Source: REEB95 sp035275845 (lineage in GTDB: Bacteria; Pseudomonadota; Alphaproteobacteria; ATCC43930; CGMCC-115725). From it: DNA of 14,740 bases. Within the stretch, counting starts at the first letter, position 1. Each line of letters opens with the position of its first letter. The translations under genes were made by a program, and so were the position numbers. Of the stretch, positions 1 through 9,013 are shown piece by piece. The stretch spans positions 1-14,740 of the forward strand of contig DATEMD010000056.1 of the NCBI GenBank assembly GCA_035275845.1. Reading direction: 5' to 3'. Under the pieces are notes generated by a model. That model worked only from the letters and a program-made list of their open reading frames with translations, was not told the DNA's origin and did not search any database.

Positions 1-336
1 GCGACCGGCCAGACCGCGCTGTGGACGGCGATCTTCTTCGTCGCTTCGGCGGCGGCGAGCGCCGCTTATCTCACCGCCGGCGAGATCTTTCCGCTTGAGC
101 TGCGCGCGCTGATTATTGCGTTGTTCTACGGCTTCGGCACCGCCATCGGCGGCATCGCCGGCCCGGTGCTGTTCGGGTTCCTGATCGAAACCGGTTCGCG
201 TTCGGCACTGATGTGGGGCTATCTGCTGGCCGCGACATTGATGATCGTCGCGGCGGCGGCCGAGGCCGCGATCGGCGTCGATGCCGAACGTCGGCCGCTC
301 GAAGATGTGGCCGCGCCACTCTCCACCAGCGTGTGA
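1..336 (+). CDS. MFS transporter, C-terminal fragment (5' end outside window)
   Basis: The reading frame is open from base 1 and ends at the TGA at 334-336, giving the last 111 residues of a larger membrane protein. It contains two or three hydrophobic helices and, near its start, the segment YLTAGEIFPLELRA. This resembles the acidic-aromatic 'EIFP.E.RA' signature before the last transmembrane helices of sugar-porter-like and related major facilitator transporters. A glycine-rich helix (GFGTAIGGIAGPVLFG) and one more hydrophobic helix follow, then a short hydrophilic tail. An inner-membrane MFS carrier is therefore likely. The substrate cannot be inferred because most of the protein is missing. 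A TTG at 121 could be taken as a start, but coding-like sequence clearly extends upstream to the window edge. Confidence 0.8.
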   Translation, partial: ATGQTALWTAIFFVASAAASAAYLTAGEIFPLELRALIIALFYGFGTAIGGIAGPVLFGFLIETGSRSALMWGYLLAATLMIVAAAAEAAIGVDAERRPLEDVAAPLSTSV

Positions 337-341
337 TCGCC

Positions 342-354
342 CGCCCCCAGGGCG
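342..354 (+). other. Small GC hairpin just after the first MFS gene
   Basis: A 5-bp perfect inverted repeat (CGCCC, loop CCA, GGGCG) starts 5 bp after the stop of the upstream gene. No T-run follows, so it is at best a weak or factor-assisted 3' end. I see no convincing promoter in the rest of the 125-bp gap before the next gene (337-461). Confidence 0.2.
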
Positions 355-461
355 TGTACGACGCCGCGCCGCTTTCGCCGCGCATGCCTCCCCGCACAAT
401 ATCTCATTGAGCAGCCGGCACCGAACCGCGTTAGCTTGCGGCGGGAATTCCGGAGCCCTGA

Positions 462-1658
462 ATGTCGGTCGAGATTGAAGCGCGCGTCATGCCAGGCCTG
501 CGGCCGCGGCACGCCGCGATCGCCGGCATGTCCGCATTGCTGCTCGGCATCGGCCTGTCGCGATTCGGATTTGCGCCGCTCATTCCGGCGCTGGTGCAGG
601 CCGGGTGGTTCACCGCCGCGCAGGCGGGCTATCTTGGTGCAACCAACCTTGCTGGCTATGTCATCGGCGCGGCGATCGCCCGGCGCGCCGCCCATCACAT
701 CCCGGCCATGGCGCTGGTGAAGGCGGCGATGATCCTTGCCGCGGCGAGTTTCGCTGGTTGTGCCGCACCGCTGGGTTTCGGCTGGTATTTCGGCTGGCGG
801 CTGCTCTCCGGAATTGTCGGCGGCGTGCTGATGATCCTGGCACCAACCGCCGTGCTCGCGGCAACGCCGGTCGACCGTCGTGGTCGTGTCGCCGGTATCG
901 TATTCACCGGTGTTGGCGCCGGCATCGCGTTGTCGGGCACCGCGATCCCTTGGCTGGTGCGCGCCGGGCTGCCGACGACGTGGCTGACATTGGCCACCAT
1001 CGGCATCGCGTTGACCGTCGTAGCGTGGAGCGGCTGGCCGCACCACGCACACATTCTCGATGCGCGCAAGCCAACGGCGCAGCCGCCACTGTCGCCAACA
1101 GTCGTGCGGCTGGTGATTTCCTACGGTGTCATCGGCCTCGCGTTCGCGCCCCACACTGTTTATTGGACGGACTTCATCGCCCGTGGTCTCGACTTGGGCT
1201 TGGACATCGGCGGATTCTGCTGGCTGGTGCTCGGCCTCGGCGCGGCCTGCGGTCCGATGCTGAGCGGCTTCGTCGCCGAGCGCCTGGGTTTCGCACGCAC
1301 CTATACGCTGGCCCTGGTCGCGCTCGCCATTTGCATTGGCGCGCCGGTGCTGTGGCCGAGCATGCCGGTACTGCTGCTGTCCTCGTTCGGCACGGGCGCA
1401 TGCGGCCTCGCCACCACGTCGCTGGGGTCCGGCCGCGCGGGCGAATTGGTGCCGATCGAGCAGCATCGCCAGCTTTGGGGTTGGATGACGATTGCCTACG
1501 CGATCGTGTACGCCGCTGGCGGCTATATCAGCGCCTTCATCTTCGCGCGGACCGGCTCATATCCGTTGCTGTTCGCGTTCGGCGCGACGATGGCCATGGT
1601 ATCGGCGCTGCTCGCCTGGCGATCGGCGCAGAGCGCACACTTCAGACCCTCGGCGTAA
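462..1658 (+). CDS. YbfB/YjiJ-family MFS transporter
   Basis: A complete 398-residue, very hydrophobic protein with alternating hydrophobic segments consistent with about 12 transmembrane helices, the normal size for a single-domain MFS carrier. The first helix contains GLSRFGFAPLIPALV followed by AGYLGATNLAGYVIGA, which matches the N-terminal pattern of the YbfB/YjiJ group (G.[GS]RF...P..P). Members are inner-membrane proteins of mostly unknown substrate. The ATG at 462 is supported by GGAG at 452-455, six bases upstream. An internal ATG at residue 10 would remove only hydrophilic residues. The gene lies 125 bp after another MFS gene and 182 bp before the flippase fusion gene, so operon membership is unclear. 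Family assignment is by remembered motif and topology; no substrate is proposed. Confidence 0.85.
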   Translation: MSVEIEARVMPGLRPRHAAIAGMSALLLGIGLSRFGFAPLIPALVQAGWFTAAQAGYLGATNLAGYVIGAAIARRAAHHIPAMALVKAAMILAAASFAGCAAPLGFGWYFGWRLLSGIVGGVLMILAPTAVLAATPVDRRGRVAGIVFTGVGAGIALSGTAIPWLVRAGLPTTWLTLATIGIALTVVAWSGWPHHAHILDARKPTAQPPLSPTVVRLVISYGVIGLAFAPHTVYWTDFIARGLDLGLDIGGFCWLVLGLGAACGPMLSGFVAERLGFARTYTLALVALAICIGAPVLWPSMPVLLLSSFGTGACGLATTSLGSGRAGELVPIEQHRQLWGWMTIAYAIVYAAGGYISAFIFARTGSYPLLFAFGATMAMVSALLAWRSAQSAHFRPSA

Positions 1659-1685
1659 GCTCCGTTCGCCTCACGAAATACCGCG

Positions 1686-1755
1686 CGCCGTGCACAGCAC
1701 GGCGAAATCACGGCAAAGCCGTGGCGCCTTGATGGCACGCCGTATTAACGGCGTG
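1686..1755. repeat. Cluster of three perfect hairpins in the gap before the flippase fusion gene
   Basis: Three inverted repeats sit side by side. The first is CGCCGTGC (1686-1693), loop ACA, GCACGGCG (1697-1704). The second is CACGGC (1709-1714), loop AAA, GCCGTG (1718-1723). The third is CACGCCGT (1736-1743), loop ATTA, ACGGCGTG (1748-1755). The first two share the CACGGC/GCCGTG unit, so alternative pairings (for example 1687-1692 with 1709-1714) are possible. No T-tract follows any of them, so a classical intrinsic terminator is not supported. They could stabilise the 3' end of the upstream mRNA, form a regulatory leader, act as DNA operator half-sites, or be a dispersed palindromic repeat. 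The rest of the 182-bp gap shows no convincing promoter. Confidence 0.6.
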
Positions 1756-1840
1756 TCCATCGTCCCCATCAGGCAACCGAACCGTCGGGCGGTCGTTTAT
1801 ACGCCCGGTTTCGAACGCTCTAACCAGGCTGGAGCGCATC

Positions 1841-3493
1841 ATGCTCAACGAGAGCATCGGACGCCGTGTTACCGGAGGAGCCGGCAAAATCGGTCTGATT
1901 TTGTGCGGCTTCGGAATCACCACTGCGCTTGTTTTCTCAGTCGATGTCGGCGCGCTGTGGCGCGACCTGATGACGGTCGGATTCGGACTGACGATCATCC
2001 TTGCGCTGCACGTCGTGGTGATGGCGATCGACGGAATGAGCTGGCGAACGCTGTTGCCGAAGCGCAATGCCGGGACATTCGGCTTGCTGTTATGGGCACG
2101 CTGGGTACGTGAATCCACCAACCTGCTGTTGCCGGTGGCGCAGATCGGGGGCGAAGTCGCCGGCGTCCGCCTCTTGACTTTGAACGGCGTGAGCCTGCGC
2201 AGCGCCAGCGCCAGCGTCATTCTCGACAAGCTCGCCGAGGGCGTGAGCCAGCTGATATTCGCGATCGCGGGGCTCGGCATTTTGATCGTCACGCGCGGCG
2301 TCAGCGACCTGGCGCTTGCAATCGCCGCCGGCCTCGCGATCGTCAGCGCCGCCGCCATCGGTATCATCGCCGTCCAGTACGCCGGCGGCTTTGCCGGCGC
2401 CGAACGCTGGTTATACGGCGTCTGCACACGAATCCACCCGCGCGCACGCGACGCCTTCGCCAGCGTCGCCGAAACGATCCGGTCGACCGGCCGCATACGC
2501 TCCGTCGCCGTCAGCGTCTGCCTGCATCTGGCGGCCTGGTGTCTCGGCAGCGCCGAGGTATGGCTTGCGCTGCGCTTCATGGGGCATCCGATCGGCGTGC
2601 CGACAGCGCTGGCGATTGAAAGTCTCGGTAGTGTCATTACCGCCGCCGGTTTCATCGTTCCGGGCGCGATCGGCGTGCAGGAAAGCGGCTACATGGCGAT
2701 CGGCGCGGCATTGGGATTGCCGGTCGAGCTTGGCCTGGCCATGTCGTTGGTCAAACGCGCACGGCAGATTCTGCTTGGGCTGCCTGCGCTCGCCTCCTGG
2801 CAAGCCGCCGAACTCGGTTGGCTGCGACTGAGGCGACGCGAACACACCCGGCTTCGCGACCATGCGCCGGCGCCAAGCAGCGCGTCGAACGCCTATGTCC
2901 GCCGCGCGATGCGCGTGCTGCTGCGGCCGCTCGCGAACACCGGATTGACGCCGAACCATCTCACGACGTTGCGGACCGCCACCGGCCTTGCCGCTTGCGC
3001 GGCATGTTGCCTCGGTACGACAGCGGGCATTTGGTGGGCCGGCGGACTTTGGATCGTGTCGTGCCTGATCGATCGCGCCGACGGCGAATTCGCGCGCCTC
3101 ACCGGGCAATGCAGCCGTACGGGCCAACTTTATGACTATGCCGGCGACGTGGTGCTGAACGCGGCGATCTTCTTCGCCATCGGCATCGGGTTGCGGCACG
3201 CCGTCGGCACCGGCTGGACGATTGCCCTCGGCGCGTGGACCATGCTCGCGATTGCCAGCGCATCGATCCTGGCCGAAACGCTGGAGCGGCGCATCGGCGA
3301 AAAAAGCTTCCCGTCGCAGGCCGGCTTCGATTTCGACGACATTCTGTTCGTTCTCGCGCCGGTGCTGTGGTCCGGACACGGATTCGCATTGCTCGTCGGC
3401 GGTGCGATCGGCGGCCCCGTGGCGGCACTGATCCTTGCCGTGCGTTTGAGCCAGTTGCCGGCGCCGCCGCCACGCATTCTGGCGGCCGAATAG
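1841..3493 (+). CDS. Fusion of HpnL-like flippase domain and CDP-alcohol phosphatidyltransferase
   Basis: A 550-residue integral membrane protein with two recognisable parts. Residues 1 to about 330 form a lysylphosphatidylglycerol-synthase-type transmembrane (flippase-like) domain. The segment LLLPVAQIGGE at 95-105, preceded by a W.RE..N stretch, is typical of the HpnL subfamily linked to hopanoid or other lipid transport. After a basic linker, residues about 350-545 form a CDP-alcohol phosphatidyltransferase. Its complete motif D(x2)DG(x2)AR(x8)G(x3)D(x3)D falls on D411, D414, G415, A418, R419, G428, D432 and D436, so the active site should be competent. Such enzymes move a phosphatidyl-type group from a CDP-activated lipid to an alcohol in the inner membrane. 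The ATG has GGAG at 1831-1834, six bases upstream. The frame crosses the junction with no stop or shift. Alcohol acceptor and flipped lipid are unknown. Confidence 0.85.
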   Translation: MLNESIGRRVTGGAGKIGLILCGFGITTALVFSVDVGALWRDLMTVGFGLTIILALHVVVMAIDGMSWRTLLPKRNAGTFGLLLWARWVRESTNLLLPVAQIGGEVAGVRLLTLNGVSLRSASASVILDKLAEGVSQLIFAIAGLGILIVTRGVSDLALAIAAGLAIVSAAAIGIIAVQYAGGFAGAERWLYGVCTRIHPRARDAFASVAETIRSTGRIRSVAVSVCLHLAAWCLGSAEVWLALRFMGHPIGVPTALAIESLGSVITAAGFIVPGAIGVQESGYMAIGAALGLPVELGLAMSLVKRARQILLGLPALASWQAAELGWLRLRRREHTRLRDHAPAPSSASNAYVRRAMRVLLRPLANTGLTPNHLTTLRTATGLAACAACCLGTTAGIWWAGGLWIVSCLIDRADGEFARLTGQCSRTGQLYDYAGDVVLNAAIFFAIGIGLRHAVGTGWTIALGAWTMLAIASASILAETLERRIGEKSFPSQAGFDFDDILFVLAPVLWSGHGFALLVGGAIGGPVAALILAVRLSQLPAPPPRILAAE

Positions 3494-3502
3494 GCTCCCA
3501 GA

Positions 3503-3537
3503 CCGTAAGCCGCTACGGCGCTAATAACCGGCGCCGG
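3503..3537. other. Palindromes after the fusion gene, possible weak 3'-end structure
   Basis: Two short inverted repeats lie within 45 bp of the stop codon: CCGTA (3503-3507) with TACGG (3514-3518) across a 6-base loop, and the perfect 10-base palindrome CCGGCGCCGG (3528-3537). Neither is followed by a T-run. They may contribute to transcript ending between the fusion gene and the transporter operon, but this is weakly supported. Confidence 0.25.
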
Positions 3538-3550
3538 CCGGAAGACCGCA

Positions 3551-3580
3551 GTGACTCCGCACTGATGATCAAGCTATAAT
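3551..3580 (+). promoter_or_regulatory. Probable sigma-70 promoter of the Liv-type transporter operon
   Basis: A perfect -10 hexamer TATAAT lies at 3575-3580. Eighteen bases upstream is GTGACT (3551-3556), matching the -35 consensus TTGACA at four of six positions. The surrounding 3560-3615 region is notably A/T-rich against a GC-rich background. A start of transcription near 3587 would give a leader of about 57 bases. In that leader GGTTAG (3590-3595) can pair with CTAACC (3624-3629), just before the GGAG at 3632-3635. The position directly before the first gene of a long co-directional cluster supports the call. Confidence 0.55.
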
Positions 3581-3643
3581 CAACACCAAGGTTAGTGGAT
3601 AAAAATTCGTCTCGGGCATCATGCTAACCACGGAGAAAAGCCA

Positions 3644-4831
3644 ATGTCGGGAGGGAACTTACGTGCGCGCGGGGGCGCATTTTTTGCCCCGCTGATCGCC
3701 GCCGTCTTTCTGTTCGCAGGCACCGCGGCCCACGCTCAAAAGCCGATCGTCGTCGGCGCATCGATCTCGGAAACCGGGCCGCTGGCCGTCGACGCGGCCT
3801 ATCACCTGAAAGGCATCCAGCTCGGCGTGGCGGACGCCAACGCGCATGGCGGCTGGCTCGGCCGCAAGCTCGAGCTCAAATATTACGACGACCAAAGCAA
3901 TCCCGGCACGGCGGTGCGGCTCTATACCCGCCTGATCACCGAGGATAAGGTCGATCTGCTCGTCGGGCCATATTCGAGCGGCATCAGCCAGGCTGTCGCG
4001 CCGCTGTTGAACAAGTACGAGCGGCCGACCCCGATGCCAGGCGCCTCACTGCCGGCAATCTTCTCGGCAGGCAACAAATGGGCCTTCCAATTGCTGCCAC
4101 CGGCCACCGGCTACCTCGACGGCATACTGCCGCTGATGAAGAGCCAGGGCGCACACAAGGTCGCCATTCTTCAGGCGCAGCTGTCGTTTACGCTGGCGTG
4201 CGGCCAGGCGCGTCTCGATCAGGCCAAGGCCCTCGGCATGGACGTGGTCTATTCCACGACCTATGCCATGCCGCCGCCTGACTTCTCTTCGATCGCGCTC
4301 GCGATCAAGAGCGCCAATCCGGATGGCGTGGTCGTCTGCTCCTATTATCCTGATGCCGTCGGCTTGGCGCAGGCGCTCCATCGCATCGGCTATGCGCCGA
4401 AGTTCTTTGCCGAGACTATCGGCCCGGCGGAGGACCAGTTCATCAGCGCGTTGGGACCGATCACCAATCGGATCATCTCCAACACCAGCTGGTGGTCGAG
4501 CCTGAAGACGCATGACAATGCCGGCTTCATCGCGCGGTACAAGGCGATGTTCCACGAGGATCCGGACTATCACGCGGCGGCAACTTATGCGGCCATGCAG
4601 GTCCTCGGCGCCGCCGTCAAGGCAACCAAGTCGCTCGATCCGGCGAAATTGCAAGCCTGGATGGCGACCCACGAGGTCGAGACCGTGGAGGGCATGTTCA
4701 AGAGCGGCCCCACCGGTCTGTCGATGGGGTTCGAGCAATATATGTTCCAGATCCAGAGTGGCAAACGCCTCCTGGTCTGGCCGGCGAAAGACGAACAAGC
4801 GAAAGCGCAGGTGCCATACACCGGCCAATAG
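3644..4831 (+). CDS. Periplasmic substrate-binding protein of a branched-chain amino acid-type ABC transporter
   Basis: A 395-residue protein with a clear Sec signal peptide: basic n-region to R9, hydrophobic core about 12-28, and a likely signal peptidase I site AHA|Q after A31. There is no lipobox cysteine. The mature part begins with KPIVVGASISETGPLA and continues with GIQLGVADANAHGG, LELKYYDDQSNPGTA and DLLVGPYSSG. This is the standard layout of the Leu/Ile/Val-binding (Peripla_BP_6) family, and length is normal for it. It would capture a small solute in the periplasm and pass it to the LivH/LivM permeases encoded next. The ATG has GGAG at 3632-3635, eight bases upstream. Family members bind amino acids, amides, urea or aromatic and organic acids, so the ligand is not fixed by sequence. 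Confidence 0.92.
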   Translation: MSGGNLRARGGAFFAPLIAAVFLFAGTAAHAQKPIVVGASISETGPLAVDAAYHLKGIQLGVADANAHGGWLGRKLELKYYDDQSNPGTAVRLYTRLITEDKVDLLVGPYSSGISQAVAPLLNKYERPTPMPGASLPAIFSAGNKWAFQLLPPATGYLDGILPLMKSQGAHKVAILQAQLSFTLACGQARLDQAKALGMDVVYSTTYAMPPPDFSSIALAIKSANPDGVVVCSYYPDAVGLAQALHRIGYAPKFFAETIGPAEDQFISALGPITNRIISNTSWWSSLKTHDNAGFIARYKAMFHEDPDYHAAATYAAMQVLGAAVKATKSLDPAKLQAWMATHEVETVEGMFKSGPTGLSMGFEQYMFQIQSGKRLLVWPAKDEQAKAQVPYTGQ

Positions 4832-4873
4832 CCGAGGCGGCCACACGAGGGGGCTGATGGTCGGGGCGGCTGG

Positions 4874-5737
4874 GTGATCGTACTTCAGTTGATCGTCAAC
4901 GGGGTGCTCCTGGGCGGGACGTACATTCTGCTCGCCCAGGGGCTCAACCTCGTCTTCGGCGTCATGGGCATCGTCAACCTCGCCCACGGTTCGATCATCA
5001 CCTTCGTCGGCGTGTTCACCTATTGGTTCGTAACCCACACCGCCCTTAATCCGCTGCTGCTGCTGCCGATCGTCTTCGTCGTCGCGCTTATCCTCGGCGG
5101 CGTGCTTCAGCGCCTCCTGCTGGAGCCGCTCGCCAAGCTCGGCAACCGGCGCGAGTTGCTCAGCCTGATGGTCACGTTCGGTCTGTCCTATGTCATCGTC
5201 GAAACGGCGATCAACTGCTTCGGCTCGCAGTACGTTTCGCTGCCGAACCTGCAGGAGACTTGGTCGGTTGCCGGACTGGCGATCAACGAGGCTCTGGTCG
5301 TCGCCGGCGTCCTTGGCGCGGTCATTTCCGGTTGCCTGCACGTCTGGCTGCATTACACGGCATCGGGCAAGGCGCTGCTGGCGACATCGCAGAACGCGAC
5401 CGGCGCGGTCACCTGCGGCATCGACGTGCGGCGGATGCGCGGCATCTCCTTCGCCATCGGATCGGCGCTCGCCGCCATCGCGGGAGTCCTGCTGATCCTG
5501 ATCCTGCCGCTCTCGGCGCCGACGGCGGACACACTCACCATCCTGGCATTCGTCATCGTCGCGCTCGGCGGCCTCGGCGACTACAAGGGCGCGGTCTTCG
5601 CCGGACTGCTTCTCGGCCTTGTGCAGTCGGCGGTCGGCTATTACCTCGGCGGCGACGTCGAGGTCGTCGTTCCCTATCTGCTGCTGATCGGCTTCATGGT
5701 CATGCGCCCGCAAGGGCTCGGCCAGGCGGCTCGTTAG
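4874..5737 (+). CDS. livH: Branched-chain amino acid-type ABC transporter permease (LivH)
   Basis: A 287-residue inner-membrane permease. The N-terminal block LLGGTYILLAQGLNLVFGV followed by MGIVNLAHGS is the hallmark of LivH proteins. The C-terminal loop LGGLGDYKGAVFAGLLLG is the conserved cytoplasmic region that contacts the ATPases. Hydrophobicity suggests about eight transmembrane helices. With the LivM domain it should form the heterodimeric channel of the transporter. The start is the GTG at 4874: an in-frame TAG lies at 4829-4831 and no other standard start codon falls between. There is no well-placed Shine-Dalgarno; the purine run GAGGGGG (4847-4853) is about 20 bases away. Translation may therefore depend on the upstream gene, whose stop is 42 bp earlier. 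The symbol denotes the family, not a proven leucine transporter. Confidence 0.92.
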   Translation: MIVLQLIVNGVLLGGTYILLAQGLNLVFGVMGIVNLAHGSIITFVGVFTYWFVTHTALNPLLLLPIVFVVALILGGVLQRLLLEPLAKLGNRRELLSLMVTFGLSYVIVETAINCFGSQYVSLPNLQETWSVAGLAINEALVVAGVLGAVISGCLHVWLHYTASGKALLATSQNATGAVTCGIDVRRMRGISFAIGSALAAIAGVLLILILPLSAPTADTLTILAFVIVALGGLGDYKGAVFAGLLLGLVQSAVGYYLGGDVEVVVPYLLLIGFMVMRPQGLGQAAR

Positions 5738-5752
5738 ACGCCAGGCCGCCCC

Positions 5753-7521
5753 ATGAACCTCGACGCGCGACAGGTGGGGCAATGGATCGAGCGGCGGCTT
5801 TCCGCCCCCGCCACCGCGAGCACGTTGGGCCCGCGGCCGCTGGGGATCGGGATTTTGGTGGCGCTGATCGCCTGTGCCGGCGCCATGCCGCTGATCGGCA
5901 GCGCCTACATCCTGCAACTCGCCACCGACCTCCTCACCTTCGCGGCGCTGGCCTACTCGTGGAACATCATCAGCGGCTGCACCGGCTATTTGTCCTTCGG
6001 GCAGGTGTCGTTCTTCGGCATCGGCGCTTACGCCACCTCGGCCCTGGTTCTGCACACATCCGTGCCGTGGTACGCCGCCGCGGTGATCGGCGCCGTCATC
6101 GGCGGCGCGAGCGCGGCGCTGCTCGGCACCATCATGCTGCGGTTGCGCGGCATCATGTTCGCGCTCGGCATGCTCGGCTTGGCGCGCATTCTCATGGTGG
6201 TTGCATCCAACTGGACCTACATCGGCGGCGCGGCCGGATTGACGTTGCCGGCACAGTTGACGCCCATCGCGGTCTATCTCGCGATGTGGGTCGCGGCTCT
6301 GGTCGCCTTCGGGCTGAACTATTTCTTGCTGCGCTCGCAATGGGGCCTGTCCGTCATCGGCGTGCGCGACGAAGAGGTCGCCGCCGCCGCGATCGGCGTG
6401 CCGACATCTTGGGTCAAGACCGTCGCCTTCATCATGAGCGCGCTCGCGCCGGCCGCGGTCGGCGGCCTGGTGGCGTGGAACCGCAGCTTCCTCGATCCGC
6501 CGAGCGCCTTCGACCCGACGCTCGATCTTCAGGTGATCGTCTTCGCGCTCTTCGGCGGCATCGGCACGCTGTGGGGGCCGGCGCTCGGCACCGTGATCCT
6601 CGTCATTGTCGGCGAGCAGTTCTGGGCCTATCTGCCCGATCTGCAACTCGCGCTGTACGGCGTGCTGGTGATCGCCGTCGTGCTCGCCTTCCCCGGCGGC
6701 ATCGTCGGCGTCGCCAACCGCTTCGGTTGGCTGCGGCGCCGGCCGGTCGCAGCGCCAGCGGTATTTCCGATCGTCTCCCGGCCGCCGCGCCCAGCGCCGC
6801 CCGGCAGCGACACGATCATCGAGGTGCGCGACCTGACGGTGCGGTTCGGCGGCCTCGTGGCGCTCAACGGCGTTTCGCTCGCCGTCAAACGCGGCGAGAT
6901 GGTGAGCATCATCGGCGCCAACGGCGCCGGCAAGACGACGCTGTTCAATGCCATCACCGGCTTCGTCAAACCCAGCGAAGGCGGCGTCTTCTATCAGGGC
7001 CAGTTGGTGTCCGACATTCCGTCGCATCGCCGCGCCCATCAGGGCATCGCGCGCACGTTCCAGATTCCGCGGCTGATGGAGTCTTTGACCGTGTGGGAGA
7101 ACACCGTGCTGGCCGCGCGCCATGGCAAACGCAAGGACGCAGCGGTCGAACAGGCCGCCTGGGCACTGCATACCGTGAAGCTCGATAATTTGTGGCTCGA
7201 GCCGCCGGGCAAATTGAGCCCCGGACAGCAGCGGCGCCTCGAGATGGCGCGCGCGCTGGCACTCGATCCGACGGTCATCCTGCTCGACGAGGTCATGGCC
7301 GGCATGACGCGCGACGAGCAGGGCGAAATCCGCGAAGTCCTGCGCCATTTCCGCGACCTGGGCGTCGCCGCGGTTGCCGGCGTCGAGCATATCATCGCGG
7401 CGATCGCCGATATCTCCGATCGCATGATCGTGCTCGATCGCGGCAAGAAGATCGCCGAAGGCGTGCCGGAGGCGGTGCTACGCGATCCGGTCGTCATCGA
7501 ATCCTATCTCGGCAAAGTGTC

Positions 7522-7525
<4 letters not shown>
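5753..7525 (+). CDS. livM-livG: Fused LivM permease-LivG ATPase of the ABC transporter
   Basis: A 590-residue fusion of the second permease and the first ATPase. Residues 1 to about 322 are a LivM-type membrane domain with the family segments AYSWNIISGCTGYLSFGQVSF and FGGIGTLWGPALG. A Pro/Ala/Arg-rich linker (about 323-354) leads to the nucleotide-binding domain from residue 355. There Walker A is GANGAGKTT (388-396), the signature is LSPGQ (488-492), Walker B ends LLDE (510-513) and the switch histidine is H546. The fusion joins channel and motor in one chain and would work with LivH and LivF. LivM-LivG fusions occur in other proteobacteria. The proline in the signature loop and Val after the Walker B glutamate (usually Pro) differ from common LivG sequences, but all catalytic residues are present. 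The ATG is 15 bp after the livH stop. Confidence 0.92.
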
Positions 7526-8255
<730 letters not shown>

Positions 8256-8259
<4 letters not shown>

Positions 8260-9008
8260 AACTGGTAGCGGCGCAGGCCGCCGTCGACCGGAATGACCGT
8301 GCCGGTCATGTAGCGCGCCAGCGGTGAGGCGAGAAAGACCGCGAGCACCGCAAGGTCGTCCGGCTGGCCGTATTCGCCGACCGGAATTTCGCGCTCGGCG
8401 AATTTGCGCCGCTCGCCTTCCGGATAGAGCCGCAGGATCTGCTCGGTGATGATACGGCCGGGTGCGATCGAATTGATGGTGATGCCGTGTTTGCCGATCT
8501 CACGCGACAGGCCCTTGGCCCAGGCATGCACGGCGGCCTTGGCGGCGAACGAGGCGTTGATCCGCTCGGGCTCGGACTTGCCGGTGATGTTGATGATGCG
8601 GCCCCATTTCTGGGCGATCATGCCGGGCAGGATCGCATGCGTCAGCTGACGCAGGCGGGTGAAGTTGAGCGTCAGCGCCTCGTCCCAGCTTTGATCGGGA
8701 GCGTCCGCCGGCAGCGGCCGACTGCCACCGGCGCTGTTGACCAGGATCTCGATCTTGCCCAGGGCGCGAACCGCCTCGTCCCGAATACGCTGCGGCGATT
8801 CCGGCTGCATGACGTCGGCGACAACGATCGCCGGACGGACACCGCCGGCCTTTTCGATTCCATCGGCGACTTGTTCAAGCAAATCCTTGCGGCGTGCCGC
8901 AATCGCCAGCCGTGCACCTTCCGCGGCGAGCCTGGCGGCAATCGCCCGGCCGATCCCCATGCTGGCGCCGGTGACCAGTGCGGTGCGCCCTTTCAGCTGA
9001 AGGTCCAC
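8256..9008 (-). CDS. SDR-family protein with atypical active site
   Basis: A 250-residue classical-length short-chain dehydrogenase/reductase fold. The nucleotide-binding motif TGASMGIG is at 13-20, the NNAG equivalent is NSAG at 91-94, the structural Asn appears as N115, and the C-terminal GTVIPVDGG is typical. The catalytic residues are unusual: where the family has YxxxK the sequence reads SFAAK (153-157), so K157 is kept but the Tyr position is Ser. The upstream catalytic Ser position reads ITGKSEP, with a shortened loop. It may bind NAD(P)(H) without classical oxidoreductase activity, or use other residues. I recall similar SDRs with a GKSEP segment, so this may be a real subfamily. The start is GTG at 9008 with a strong TAGGAGG five bases upstream. 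It is likely cotranscribed with tcuAB. Confidence 0.88.
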
Positions 9009-9013
9009 GTCGG

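Noticed and set aside
407..436. Possible promoter with TTGAGC (407-412) before the YbfB-type gene
   Set aside because: The hexamer at the right distance (TTAGCT, 431-436) matches the -10 consensus at only two positions, so it is not supported.
219..1466. A 415-codon - strand frame antisense to the YbfB-type transporter
   Set aside because: Low-complexity Arg/Gln/His-rich product, spanning a gene boundary on the other strand; a shadow frame.
5260..7188. A 642-codon + strand frame overlapping livH and livM-livG
   Set aside because: Arg/Ala/His-rich translation without family motifs; the alternative frame carries clear LivH and LivM-LivG signatures.
4046..7390. A 1114-codon open frame on the - strand, antisense to the Liv-type transporter genes
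   Set aside because: Its product is dominated by Arg, Asp, Glu, His and Gln with no recognisable domain. It is the expected stop-poor shadow of GC-rich coding sequence; the opposite strand holds four well-supported transporter genes.
7192..7521. Possible N-terminal extension of livF from an upstream ATG
   Set aside because: It would overlap the LivG ATPase domain and adds an Arg-rich sequence; the GTG at 7522 gives the normal LivF length and a standard GTGA overlap.
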